A DNA stretch of 64,000 bases from CALARM01 sp964431735 (GTDB lineage Bacteria > Vulcanimicrobiota > SpSt-956 > JAKJGF01), in the NCBI GenBank assembly GCA_964431735.1, contig CAYSLJ010000005.1, positions 1-64,000 on the forward strand. Direction: 5' to 3'. Below, one piece after another: positions 45,878-53,474 of this stretch; positions within the stretch are counted from its first letter, which is position 1, and every line of letters begins with the position of its first letter. The notes under the pieces are model-generated. The model was not told the DNA's origin. It did not search any database and saw only the letters and a program-made list of their open reading frames with translations. The position numbers and the translations under genes are program-made.

Positions 45878-47974
45878 CTATTTCCTCTGTTTTCTCTTAT
45901 TCTTCTTAATGCTCATAACTGCTTCTATTTCGTCACCATTTTTCTCTTCAAGAGCCTTTACAGCTTCTTCGGGAGTTACTTTGGTTCGTCTGCATACATA
46001 ATCTATTTTTTCCTGGTCATAAATCTTGCCATCTGAAGCAGGAGGAGCAGAAGCAGGTTTTTCTTCAGGAGGCGGAGTTGGTGGTGTTTCCTGTGTTTCT
46101 TCCGGTGGTGCTGATTTCCGTTCCGCTCTTTTCTTTTTCTTCAAACTCATTACAGCCCTTGCCTGATCGCCATTTTCTTCTTCAAGAGCATGTGCTGCTT
46201 CTTCAGGTGTTATACCTTCAACTCTGGAACATATGTATTTAATGGTTTCTTCGTCAGGGCCGGTCTTTGCAGGAGGAAGTGCAGATTCTTCAGCTTTAAC
46301 AGGAACAGCTCTGGTTTTCGCATCTTTTTCTTCTGCAGGTACCGGTTCTTCTTCTTTCTTCTTTTCTCTTTCCTGTCTCCGTCTGGCAGCTCTTTCTCTC
46401 GCACTTGACTTTTCTTCTTCTTTCATTTCCGAAGAAGTTACAGTTTCTTCTATGTTCGACTCTGAAGGAGGAACCACTTCTTTTTTTCTTTCTCTTTTTA
46501 CAGGTACTATATCTTCAGCCAGCGGTAAAGCATGGTCACTTAATGCCATTTGTTCTGCAGGTATTGTACCGAGATGTTTCAGGGTCATTTCTACATTCTT
46601 TCTGAATTCAAAGGCATCTTTTTCAACAAGTTCAAAGGACAGATTATAATAGAAATAGCCCGATATAATAAGAATAAATACTACAGCAAAGGGAAAAATT
46701 AAAAAATTAACAAAAAATATAAGGAAAGGAATAAAAATTAATAAAAATAACCATATAGAAGGAAAACTGAAGAAATCTTCTTCATGTTTACGAATCAAAA
46801 ACATACCATTGACCAGCCTGTTCCATAAACTATCATTGGATCGACCTTCATGTTCAGGAGGAAGTATATCTTCATGTACTATGTCTTCGTCAATATTAAA
46901 TTCCATCCCTTTTCTTTTTGAGGCAATGATTTCAATGGCTTTTACAGAATCGCCTCCTGCCTGAATAAGAGCATCTTTTGCTTCTTTATATCTTATGCCT
47001 GTTCCATGGCAGATTCTGTCAAGGGCATGAAAATCCAGTTTTATCCTGCTTGGATCAACTTCTTCTACGGAATATTTTTCTCCTGTTTTTTTCTCTTCTT
47101 CTTCAAAACCTGCAAACTTTTCATCAAGATCTTCCCTGCCAGGTAACAGATAAGATAAATCCATATCAGGGAAAAGTTCCTGAATAACCGGTTTTAAACT
47201 CTTATATTTAACTTTACAGAGTTCTCTGAGTATTTCCCCTGAGCTCTGAAATCTTTGCTTCATATCCCTCTGTATCATCTTTATAATGATAGATTCAAGG
47301 GATTTAGGTATACTTTCATTGTATCTTCTTAAACCTGCCGGGTCTTTAAAATGTCCCGGATTCTGCCCTGTAAGCAATTCATACATGATAAGTCCGAGGG
47401 AATAAATATCGGATCTGAAATCTATATCTTCGCCTTTAATCTGTTCCGGAGAATGATAGGAGTTACTTTCTATGTCATCTTTTACATGAGACAGACCTGT
47501 TTCTTCATAAAGCTTTCTGAGTCCGAAATTATTTAATTTTATTGTGCCATTATTGGCTATCATTATATTATCAGGCTTAAGATCACCATGAAAAAAATAA
47601 TTACTGTGGGCATAATCCAGAGCCTGGCATATTTGAAAACCAAGCTGTACAGAATAAATGACAGGGTCTTTAAGACTGTGATTGCATAAAAAATCTTTAA
47701 GAGTGAAACCGTCTACATATTCAAGGATAAGATAAAAAAAACTGGATTCGGAACCGGCATCATAAAATTTAACTATATTTTTATGATTCAAGATATATAA
47801 AAACTGTACCCTGTCGAGAAAAAAATCCAGAATTTTTTCAGGACTTTCCCGCAAAATTTTTATAGTTACAGATTTATCAAGTTTTCTATCCCGTCCCTTA
47901 TAAACTGTAGTAAAACTATCCTGTCCCGCAGTTTTCTGAATTTCATATCTGTTCTGTATTAACATTCCTAACAT
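45878..47974 (-). CDS. Protein-kinase-like membrane protein with three UBA-like domains
   Basis: About 698 residues from ATG 47974 (TTG 47983 is also possible). Residues about 5-265 are an Hanks-type kinase fold: VTIKIL supplies the Lys, HGDLKPDNIMI the catalytic loop Asp, and YHSPEQIKGEDIDFRSDIYSLG the APE region. The Mg-binding DFG is NFG and the Gly-rich loop is poor, so activity is doubtful. A UBA-like helix bundle follows (about 315-355), two membrane helices (about 400-445), a charged linker, and two more UBA-like modules (EEAAHALEEENGDQARAVMSL and EEAVKALEEKNGDEIEAVMSI). These resemble NAC/EF-Ts UBA helices. The domain combination is unfamiliar to me. Confidence 0.82.
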   Translation of the reverse strand: MLGMLIQNRYEIQKTAGQDSFTTVYKGRDRKLDKSVTIKILRESPEKILDFFLDRVQFLYILNHKNIVKFYDAGSESSFFYLILEYVDGFTLKDFLCNHSLKDPVIYSVQLGFQICQALDYAHSNYFFHGDLKPDNIMIANNGTIKLNNFGLRKLYEETGLSHVKDDIESNSYHSPEQIKGEDIDFRSDIYSLGLIMYELLTGQNPGHFKDPAGLRRYNESIPKSLESIIIKMIQRDMKQRFQSSGEILRELCKVKYKSLKPVIQELFPDMDLSYLLPGREDLDEKFAGFEEEEKKTGEKYSVEEVDPSRIKLDFHALDRICHGTGIRYKEAKDALIQAGGDSVKAIEIIASKRKGMEFNIDEDIVHEDILPPEHEGRSNDSLWNRLVNGMFLIRKHEEDFFSFPSIWLFLLIFIPFLIFFVNFLIFPFAVVFILIISGYFYYNLSFELVEKDAFEFRKNVEMTLKHLGTIPAEQMALSDHALPLAEDIVPVKRERKKEVVPPSESNIEETVTSSEMKEEEKSSARERAARRRQEREKKKEEEPVPAEEKDAKTRAVPVKAEESALPPAKTGPDEETIKYICSRVEGITPEEAAHALEEENGDQARAVMSLKKKKRAERKSAPPEETQETPPTPPPEEKPASAPPASDGKIYDQEKIDYVCRRTKVTPEEAVKALEEKNGDEIEAVMSIKKNKRKQRK

Positions 47975-48119
47975 AAATTTCAACTTCTTTATTTATGTCA
48001 AATTTCGACTGTGTAATAAATTTTGCAAAAACCTCTATTGAAACCTTATTTCATGGTAAGTTTACACAAAACATATTACACTCTCTTTTTCTGAAGAGAC
48101 AGCAACAGAATTACGCTTC

Positions 48120-48560
48120 CTACTCTTCTTTATGCCGCTTAAAATTCAATGTTTCAAGATACCCCTGAAGTATTATTACTGCAGAAACCTTGTCTACAAC
48201 TTTCTTTCTTCTTGCCCTGGACATATCTGCTTCTATAAGGGTTCTTAAAGCCTGTCTGGTAGAAAGTCTTTCATCAAAATAATCTATTTCTTTATCAGGA
48301 AACAATTCTTTAAGTGTTTCCCCGAAATCTATAACTTTTCTGGCCTGAGAGCCCATGGTGCCGTCCATATTTTTAGGCAACCCCAGTATGACAGTGGAGA
48401 CGTCATGAAGTTCTATTATTTTCTTTAAACAGGCAAATATATCGATACCATGGCCAATATTTATTACTTCCAGCGGATTGGCAATAGTTTTTGTAATATC
48501 ACTCAGAGCCACCCCTATTCTTCTATCGCCAATATCAAGCCCTAAAATTCTGTTATTCAT
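48120..48560 (-). CDS. ruvX: Holliday-junction-resolvase-like RuvX/YqgF
   Basis: The 146-residue RNase H-fold protein has LGLDIGDRRIGVALSD with the first catalytic Asp, LGLPKNMDGTMG and YFDERLSTRQA with further acidic residues. The family is nearly universal and acts in 16S rRNA 5'-end maturation, with junction-resolvase activity reported for some members. The ATG at 48560 has AGAGGAAG upstream. Downstream is the kinase-like gene; upstream, across a heptad array, is recO. Confidence 0.95.
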   Translation of the reverse strand: MNNRILGLDIGDRRIGVALSDITKTIANPLEVINIGHGIDIFACLKKIIELHDVSTVILGLPKNMDGTMGSQARKVIDFGETLKELFPDKEIDYFDERLSTRQALRTLIEADMSRARRKKVVDKVSAVIILQGYLETLNFKRHKEE

Positions 48561-48600
48561 CTTCCTCTACCTTTATCAAACTATCCGGTATTTCATCTGT

Positions 48601-48683
48601 ATCGTAACGCGTAACGCGTAACGCGTGACGCGAAGATACTAACCGTTCTAACAATTCTGTCAGGGTTATTTTTCTACAGTCTC
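48601..48683. repeat. GTRACGC array with MITE-associated flank
   Basis: Four units (48601-48634) are followed by a segment (AACCGTTCTAACAATTCTGTCAGGGTTATTTTTCTACAGTCTCTTA) shared with the flanks of the MITE copies and with 62042-62090. The shared part ends right at the recO stop codon. Confidence 0.8.
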
Positions 48684-49454
48684 TTACTCATTTTCCGGTG
48701 CCTTTATCAAACTATCCAGCATTTCAATAGATTTTATATTTTTACCGAGATGATAAAACAATAAGTGTCTCAAAATCCACCTGCTTTCCCTGTAAATCCT
48801 GGTGGAAGGAGATAGTTTTCTGATACTCAAAGGTATTATGTTTTCGAGCTTTCCAAGGAATTTTATAGTTTCTGAAGAAACAGCAATATAACCGCTTAAT
48901 TCTCTTCCGGCACATTTCTCACACAGAGTTCCTCCGAGAGAGATATAAAACTTCATAGTCCTGTTTTCAGAGAAATCGCCGCATTTCTGACATCTGTCCA
49001 GAACAGGCCTGAACCCCAGAACCGTAAGGAGTTGCAGTTCCATATAACGAAGAATGAGTTCCATATTCTCTCCATATTCCAGAAGAGACAGAACAGATAA
49101 AACCAGTGAGAATAATTCAATATTTTCCTGGCCCGGCAATATGGAATGTTCCACCAGTTCAATAAAATAACTGGCACATGTAAGTTTTTTCAGGTCTTCT
49201 CTCAAACCGTAATGAGGATTGGAAACTTCTACCTGAGAAATCCCGTCCATACTTTTACCTTCTGACAGCATCAGATAGACATGAGAGAAAACCTCCAGAG
49301 TACCGCTGAATTTACTGGAAGGCTTCCTTACACCTTTTGCAACTGCGTCAATTTTCCCGTAAAGAGGGGAAAAGAGAATATATATTCTGTCAGATTCCCC
49401 TAAATTACGGGTTCTTAATATCACTGCATCTGTCTTATAAAGACTAATAGCCAT
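48684..49454 (-). CDS. recO: DNA repair protein RecO
   Basis: The 256-residue protein has the RecO OB-fold start (YKTDAVILRTRNLGESDRIY, LFSPLYGKIDAVAKGVRK) and the zinc site CQKCGDF ... CEKCAG near residues 160-185. RecO loads RecA with RecR and anneals single strands. Its start overlaps the end of deoC by about 11 bases, with AAAGG inside the deoC tail, so this housekeeping gene is translationally coupled to a BMC gene. GTG at 49457 is an alternative start. Confidence 0.94.
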   Translation of the reverse strand: MAISLYKTDAVILRTRNLGESDRIYILFSPLYGKIDAVAKGVRKPSSKFSGTLEVFSHVYLMLSEGKSMDGISQVEVSNPHYGLREDLKKLTCASYFIELVEHSILPGQENIELFSLVLSVLSLLEYGENMELILRYMELQLLTVLGFRPVLDRCQKCGDFSENRTMKFYISLGGTLCEKCAGRELSGYIAVSSETIKFLGKLENIIPLSIRKLSPSTRIYRESRWILRHLLFYHLGKNIKSIEMLDSLIKAPENE

Positions 49455-50880
49455 CACCTTTAGCAGCTTTATTTTCCACTATGGCAACACTTGCGCTGGC
49501 ACCAATTCTTGTTGCTCCTGCTTTTACCATTTCCATAGTTTTCTTATAATCACGAATACCGCCTGATGCTTTCACACCCATATATTTACCGACGACTTCT
49601 CTCATAAGAGCAATATCTTCCGCAGTGGCTCCGCCGGGGCCAAAACCGGTAGATGTTTTTACGAAATCTGCACCTGCTTCTTTTGAAAGTTCACAGGCTT
49701 TAATTTTTTCTTCACGGTTCAGAAGAGCTGTTTCCAGAATAACTTTAACAAGCCTTCCTCCTGCAGCCTCCACTACAGATTTGATATCATGAAGGACGAG
49801 GTTATAATCTCCTGCTTTAAGGGCACCTACATTTATAACCATGTCTATTTCATCTGCTCCGTTTGCCACTGCATCTCTCGTTTCCATTGCTTTTGTTACG
49901 GACGTATCGGCTCCGAGAGGGAAACCTACTACGGTGCATACCTTTACCGGACTTCCTGCCAGTAAATCCCTTGAAAGGGCAACATTGGTAGGGTTAACAC
50001 AGACAGAAGCAAATTTATATTTCCTGGCTTCTTCACAGAGTTTTATTATTTCCTGTTTTGTTGCATCAGGTTTCAGAAGTGTATGATCTATGAGTTCTGC
50101 CAGATTTATTTTAATATCTCCGGATAGTCCCGGCGAGGCTCCTACACGTGTTGCTCCTGCATCAACTATGGCTTCCACATTGGCAGTCAGGTCCTGAACA
50201 CAGAGACCGCATCCGCCACATTCCCCTCCTTTTGACCAGGAACACATAAGGCCAGATTTCTCCGGAATTGAGGTAAGATCAGAAAGATGTTCTCTGAAAT
50301 TCTTCAGAGGCACAAGTTCAACGCCAAGGCTTCTGAGCTGATCAAGTCTGGCTCTGAGTCTGGTATCAAGCCGCGAATTGGTGCAAATACTTTCTGTTGA
50401 TGACATAGAAAGGGATAAAAAGATACCATCGGGAGCACATACGACTTTTTTCCCCATATAAAGAGCCTGAAGCACTATTTTGCTTATAAAAGTATCACCT
50501 ATAAGAGATGAAATTTTAAAGGCATCGGACATGGTCAAAATAGGTACAATAACAGTTTTAACCTCTTTCACCATATTAAAAATTTCTTTAGAAACATCTT
50601 TTTCTATATTTTTCACATGAGGATTTATTTTCCTGAGACCTTCTTCTCCCAGTTTTTCTCTTGCTTCTTTAGATATAGCCCATGCACAGTTACAATCCTG
50701 GCCCATCATAGTTCTGAGAGTCTGAAAAACTTCATCGAAACCTTCCTCTCCTCCTCCCAGGACAACAAGCCCTCCGTGAGATTTTCCTGAGATTTGCTCA
50801 GGCTTTATCGAAGGAGCACTTACTTCAAGTTTATTTACTACTTCTTTTGTTATAGCTTCAACCAATTGTTTTAAATCCAT
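49444..50880 (-). CDS. deoC: BMC-associated deoxyribose-phosphate aldolase with N-terminal extension
   Basis: Numbered from the ATG at 50880 (AGG five bases upstream; GTG 50886 is less likely), residues 1-20 form an amphipathic helix (MDLKQLVEAITKEVVNKLEV) typical of encapsulation peptides. Residues 35-200 are a Rossmann-like domain related to the 59.6-60.4 kb protein. Four cysteines follow in CSWSKGGECGGCGLC (213-227). The DeoC barrel (about 262-470) starts LIDHTLLKPDAT and has the Schiff-base Lys in KTSTGFG (408), EIDMVINVGA and KASGGIR. It cleaves deoxyribose-5-phosphate to glyceraldehyde-3-phosphate and acetaldehyde inside the shell. The cysteine cluster could bind Fe-S or zinc. Confidence 0.93.
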   Translation of the reverse strand: MDLKQLVEAITKEVVNKLEVSAPSIKPEQISGKSHGGLVVLGGGEEGFDEVFQTLRTMMGQDCNCAWAISKEAREKLGEEGLRKINPHVKNIEKDVSKEIFNMVKEVKTVIVPILTMSDAFKISSLIGDTFISKIVLQALYMGKKVVCAPDGIFLSLSMSSTESICTNSRLDTRLRARLDQLRSLGVELVPLKNFREHLSDLTSIPEKSGLMCSWSKGGECGGCGLCVQDLTANVEAIVDAGATRVGASPGLSGDIKINLAELIDHTLLKPDATKQEIIKLCEEARKYKFASVCVNPTNVALSRDLLAGSPVKVCTVVGFPLGADTSVTKAMETRDAVANGADEIDMVINVGALKAGDYNLVLHDIKSVVEAAGGRLVKVILETALLNREEKIKACELSKEAGADFVKTSTGFGPGGATAEDIALMREVVGKYMGVKASGGIRDYKKTMEMVKAGATRIGASASVAIVENKAAKGDGY

Positions 50881-50911
50881 ATCCACCTGGTTACACCTGC
50901 CTTTTTTAGTT

Positions 50912-50980
50912 CGTAACGCGTGACGCGTGACGCGTGACGCGAGTTATATGAGATTCGTGACGCGTAACGCTGACGCGGGG
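50912..50980. repeat. Two GTRACGC arrays between deoC and rpiB
   Basis: A four- to five-unit array (50912-50943) and a second, with one damaged unit (50952-50980), are separated by about 10 bases. Confidence 0.88.
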
Positions 50981-50987
50981 TAAGCTG

Positions 50988-51440
50988 TTACCCTTTAACA
51001 TGCTTTCTTTCCACATCCATTATTTTGGCAACTCTTCTTGAATGTCTGCCGCCTTCAAAGTCAGTAGAAAGCCATGTAGATACAATTCTTTTTACTAATT
51101 CTTCTCCTGTAACTCTACTGCCAAGGGTAAGGACATTTGCATCATTATGGGCCCTTGAATTCCAGGCAGTAAAACAATCATAACAGGCAGAAGCACGAAT
51201 TCCCGGCACCTTGTTCGCTGTCATGGCACTTCCGCATCCTGCTCCGTCAATAATTATACCGAGAGAATTACCTTCTTTGCTTACAGTAGATGCTACAAGG
51301 AAGGCAATATCCGGATAATCTACGGGATCTTTACTGTAAGTTCCATAATCAGTAACATCATGACCGAGTGTTTTTATATATTTCTTTAAAACTTCTTTAA
51401 GTTCAAAACCTCCATGATCACTGCCAATTATTACTTTCAT
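50988..51440 (-). CDS. rpiB: RpiB/LacAB-family sugar-phosphate isomerase with altered active site
   Basis: The 150-residue protein has the RpiB length and fold: GSDHGGFELK (residues 7-16), NKVPGIRA, RAHNDANVLTLGSR and GGRHSRRVAKI. In classical RpiB the catalytic Cys starts the loop CGTGxG; here the loop is DGAGCGS (about 65-71), so Asp replaces that Cys and a Cys appears four residues later. This points to a different isomerisation or substrate from ribose-5-phosphate. RpiB-type proteins next to deoC define SPU microcompartment loci. It has no encapsulation peptide. It lies 13 bases after a BMC-H gene. Confidence 0.9.
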   Translation of the reverse strand: MKVIIGSDHGGFELKEVLKKYIKTLGHDVTDYGTYSKDPVDYPDIAFLVASTVSKEGNSLGIIIDGAGCGSAMTANKVPGIRASACYDCFTAWNSRAHNDANVLTLGSRVTGEELVKRIVSTWLSTDFEGGRHSRRVAKIMDVERKHVKG

Positions 51441-51453
51441 AACAACCTCTCAG

Positions 51454-51738
51454 TTAAAATTTAATTTTTTTCGGAAGAATTTTTTCCACTTCTTCATGAG
51501 GACGGGGAATGACATGAACCGATACAAGTTCCCCCACTTTTCTTGCAGCTTCCGCACCTGCATCTACGGCAGCTTTTACTGCTCCCACATCTCCTCTTAC
51601 AAGTACTGTTACATAGGCAGAACCTATTCTTTCTTCACCTATTAATTCCACATTTGCAGCCTTGACCATTGCATCCGATGCCTCAATGGCTCCTATAAGA
51701 CCTTTTGTCTCAATCATACCAAGGGCTAAAATACTCAA
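51454..51738 (-). CDS. BMC-H hexameric shell protein
   Basis: A single BMC domain of about 94 residues: ALGMIETKGLIGAIEASDAM, VRGDVGAVKAAVDAG and SVHVIPRPHEEVE are standard. The TTG at 51738 is eight bases after AGAGAGG and is preferred; the GTG at 51747 lies in the ribosome site. Hexamers of such proteins tile the shell facets and their pores pass substrates. It is very similar to the BMC-H at 60.5 kb but has a shorter tail, so two kinds of hexamer or mixed hexamers are likely. Confidence 0.96.
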   Translation of the reverse strand: MSILALGMIETKGLIGAIEASDAMVKAANVELIGEERIGSAYVTVLVRGDVGAVKAAVDAGAEAARKVGELVSVHVIPRPHEEVEKILPKKIKF

Positions 51739-52239
51739 GAAGAACACCTCTCTTTATTTATAAACAGTCATAATATTAACCACAGATCACTCTATATCGG
51801 AGTATATACATTCTATATATACTTCTTTTTCCCTTCCCCTTAAATTTAATATAAAAAAATACAATAAAATTAAATTTTATATAGATAATATTAAAAAAAT
51901 ATGTTAAAATATAAAGGTATTATTATACTTTTGCAGATTTTAAAAACTGTAACAAAATACTCTATTCAATTTTTATGTATCAGCTGCCAGGTCAGGAAGA
52001 TTAAAATTAAGAATCTGTTTAACTGTAAAGCCAGCAAAAACAAGGACATCATGAAAAAAAGTGCAAAAATTCAGGATAAATATAGATGAAAATTTATTTT
52101 ATGGAAAGTACATAAAAATTCATCAAATTCTATTTTACGAGTTATTTTATACATGCAGTAATGAAATATTAAATGACAACTAACAGGCAAACATTTATAT
52201 TTATAGAGAAAAAATTTATTTTACTTTCAGGAGATTTTT
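51739..52239. other. AT-rich divergent intergenic region
   Basis: This 501-base region separates the minus-strand BMC genes from the plus-strand pilin-like operon. It has no heptad array, unlike most spacers here. A promoter for the plus operon lies at 52173-52201. I see no convincing minus promoter and do not accept the 62-codon frame at 51901-52089, which lacks a ribosome site. Confidence 0.7.
52173..52201 (+). promoter_or_regulatory. Promoter of the pilin-like operon
   Basis: ATGACA (52173-52178) and TATATT (52196-52201) are spaced by 17 bases, each one mismatch from consensus. The start codon follows about 39 bases after the -10. Confidence 0.68.
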
Positions 52240-52788
52240 ATGGCAGACTCTATAATAAAACCCGGTGAATTTATGACTGTAAGAGCATGCAATAACAGTA
52301 GAAGGAAAGGGTTCAGCCTGACAGAAATAGTCCTGGCTGTGGCGCTGTTAGGTCTCGTACTGGTTATAGTATGCAGTGTATTTTTCAAGGCATTAATGGG
52401 AATAAAAAGAGGGCAGACAGGGGGAACTGCCATGTATATAATAGGTAAAAAAATTGATGAAGTTAAAAGTGTTGATCTCGGGAAAACAGACGGAATTGAT
52501 ATTAAAGAACTCTATCAGCACATAGAGGGATACGATCCTCCCCCTGCAGATCTGGGGAAAAAATATTTAAGCTGGAACACAACAGAGTTTTCAGAAAAAG
52601 TTATAACAGGTAAAGAAGGCACTAAAGGTGAGTATGAATTTACAATAGAAATAAAAAACTATTATGAAGGTGCTTCAGCAATAGAAGATTTAAAAAAAGT
52701 TACAGTGGAAGTAAAATGGCTTGATAGTCTTCAGGGAAAGAAAAGAAATCTGAAAGTAGATACTTTTCTGGCAAGAAAGGCCTATTAA
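52240..52788 (+). CDS. Pilin-like protein with type IV prepilin leader
   Basis: The 182-residue protein has a prepilin site RRKG|FSLTEIVLAVALLGLVLVI with Glu at +5. The leader from ATG 52240 (AGGAGA upstream) is about 24 residues; a start at ATG 52273 (GGTGA upstream) would give about 12. The rest is a small soluble domain with no recognised family. It is probably a minor pilin or pseudopilin processed by PilD. It leads a three-gene operon with another prepilin-like gene two bases downstream. Confidence 0.85.
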   Translation: MADSIIKPGEFMTVRACNNSRRKGFSLTEIVLAVALLGLVLVIVCSVFFKALMGIKRGQTGGTAMYIIGKKIDEVKSVDLGKTDGIDIKELYQHIEGYDPPPADLGKKYLSWNTTEFSEKVITGKEGTKGEYEFTIEIKNYYEGASAIEDLKKVTVEVKWLDSLQGKKRNLKVDTFLARKAY

Positions 52789-52790
52789 AA

Positions 52791-53459
52791 ATGTCAAAAA
52801 AAACAGGGGCTCATACGTTAGTGGAAGTAATAATATCTATTGGTATTTTTTCTCTCATCATGGCCGGTATCTATTCGGCAATAGACATAGGATTTAAAAC
52901 ATGGCAGTTAGGAGAGGTAAAAACAGACTTTTACAGCAGAGCGAAGGTTATATTGACCTATATAACAAGAGATTTCAGATATTCCAACTGGATAAGTACG
53001 AAAATAGATAATGACGGAAATCCTGACTCATTAAATGAATATATAGTTTTTGAAAGTCCTGTTAAAGTTGATGGTTCTATTGATATTGAACCTAAAAATG
53101 GGAAGCCTCTGTGGCAGAAATATGTGTATTATTACATATACCCTTCTGTAGCAAAGGAACCGGGAGCTCTAAAAAGAACACTCTACTGCAGAACAACTGC
53201 CAGAAATCCTAAAAACTCAACTCCACAACCTCTAAATATTATTCCTTCTACCTATCTTGAAGATTCAAATATATCTGATACAAATCTCAGGGTAATAGGG
53301 AAAGAGATATATGAAATAGATTTTGAACAGTTAGGTACAGGCCTGATAATAAAAATTAAATTTAAAGCCAATATTTCAGAGCAAAAATCTGTTATGTTTG
53401 ACAATAAAAACGTAACAGAAATAATAGAATTAAAAGCATCTGTAATACCGGAAAATTAA
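52791..53459 (+). CDS. Pilin-like protein (PilW/GspJ-like) with unusual leader
   Basis: The 222-residue protein starts MSKKTGAHTLVEVIISIGIF. To place the conserved Glu at +5, cleavage must be between Ala7 and His8, so position -1 is Ala instead of the usual Gly. The long body (DFYSRAKVILTYITRDFRYSNW) resembles GspJ/PilW pseudopilins, which have such a helix after the stalk. It is likely a minor pilin of the tip complex. It is coupled to the preceding gene. Confidence 0.83.
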   Translation: MSKKTGAHTLVEVIISIGIFSLIMAGIYSAIDIGFKTWQLGEVKTDFYSRAKVILTYITRDFRYSNWISTKIDNDGNPDSLNEYIVFESPVKVDGSIDIEPKNGKPLWQKYVYYYIYPSVAKEPGALKRTLYCRTTARNPKNSTPQPLNIIPSTYLEDSNISDTNLRVIGKEIYEIDFEQLGTGLIIKIKFKANISEQKSVMFDNKNVTEIIELKASVIPEN

Positions 53460-53474
53460 TCAGGAGGTGTATAT

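Noticed and set aside
45878..47974. EF-Ts or NAC protein based on the UBA-like helices
   Set aside because: The helices are small modules in a protein otherwise made of a kinase fold, membrane spans and linkers; no EF-Ts core is present.
51901..52089. 62-codon frame in the divergent region before the pilin-like operon
   Set aside because: No ribosome binding site, AT-driven composition and no recognisable similarity.
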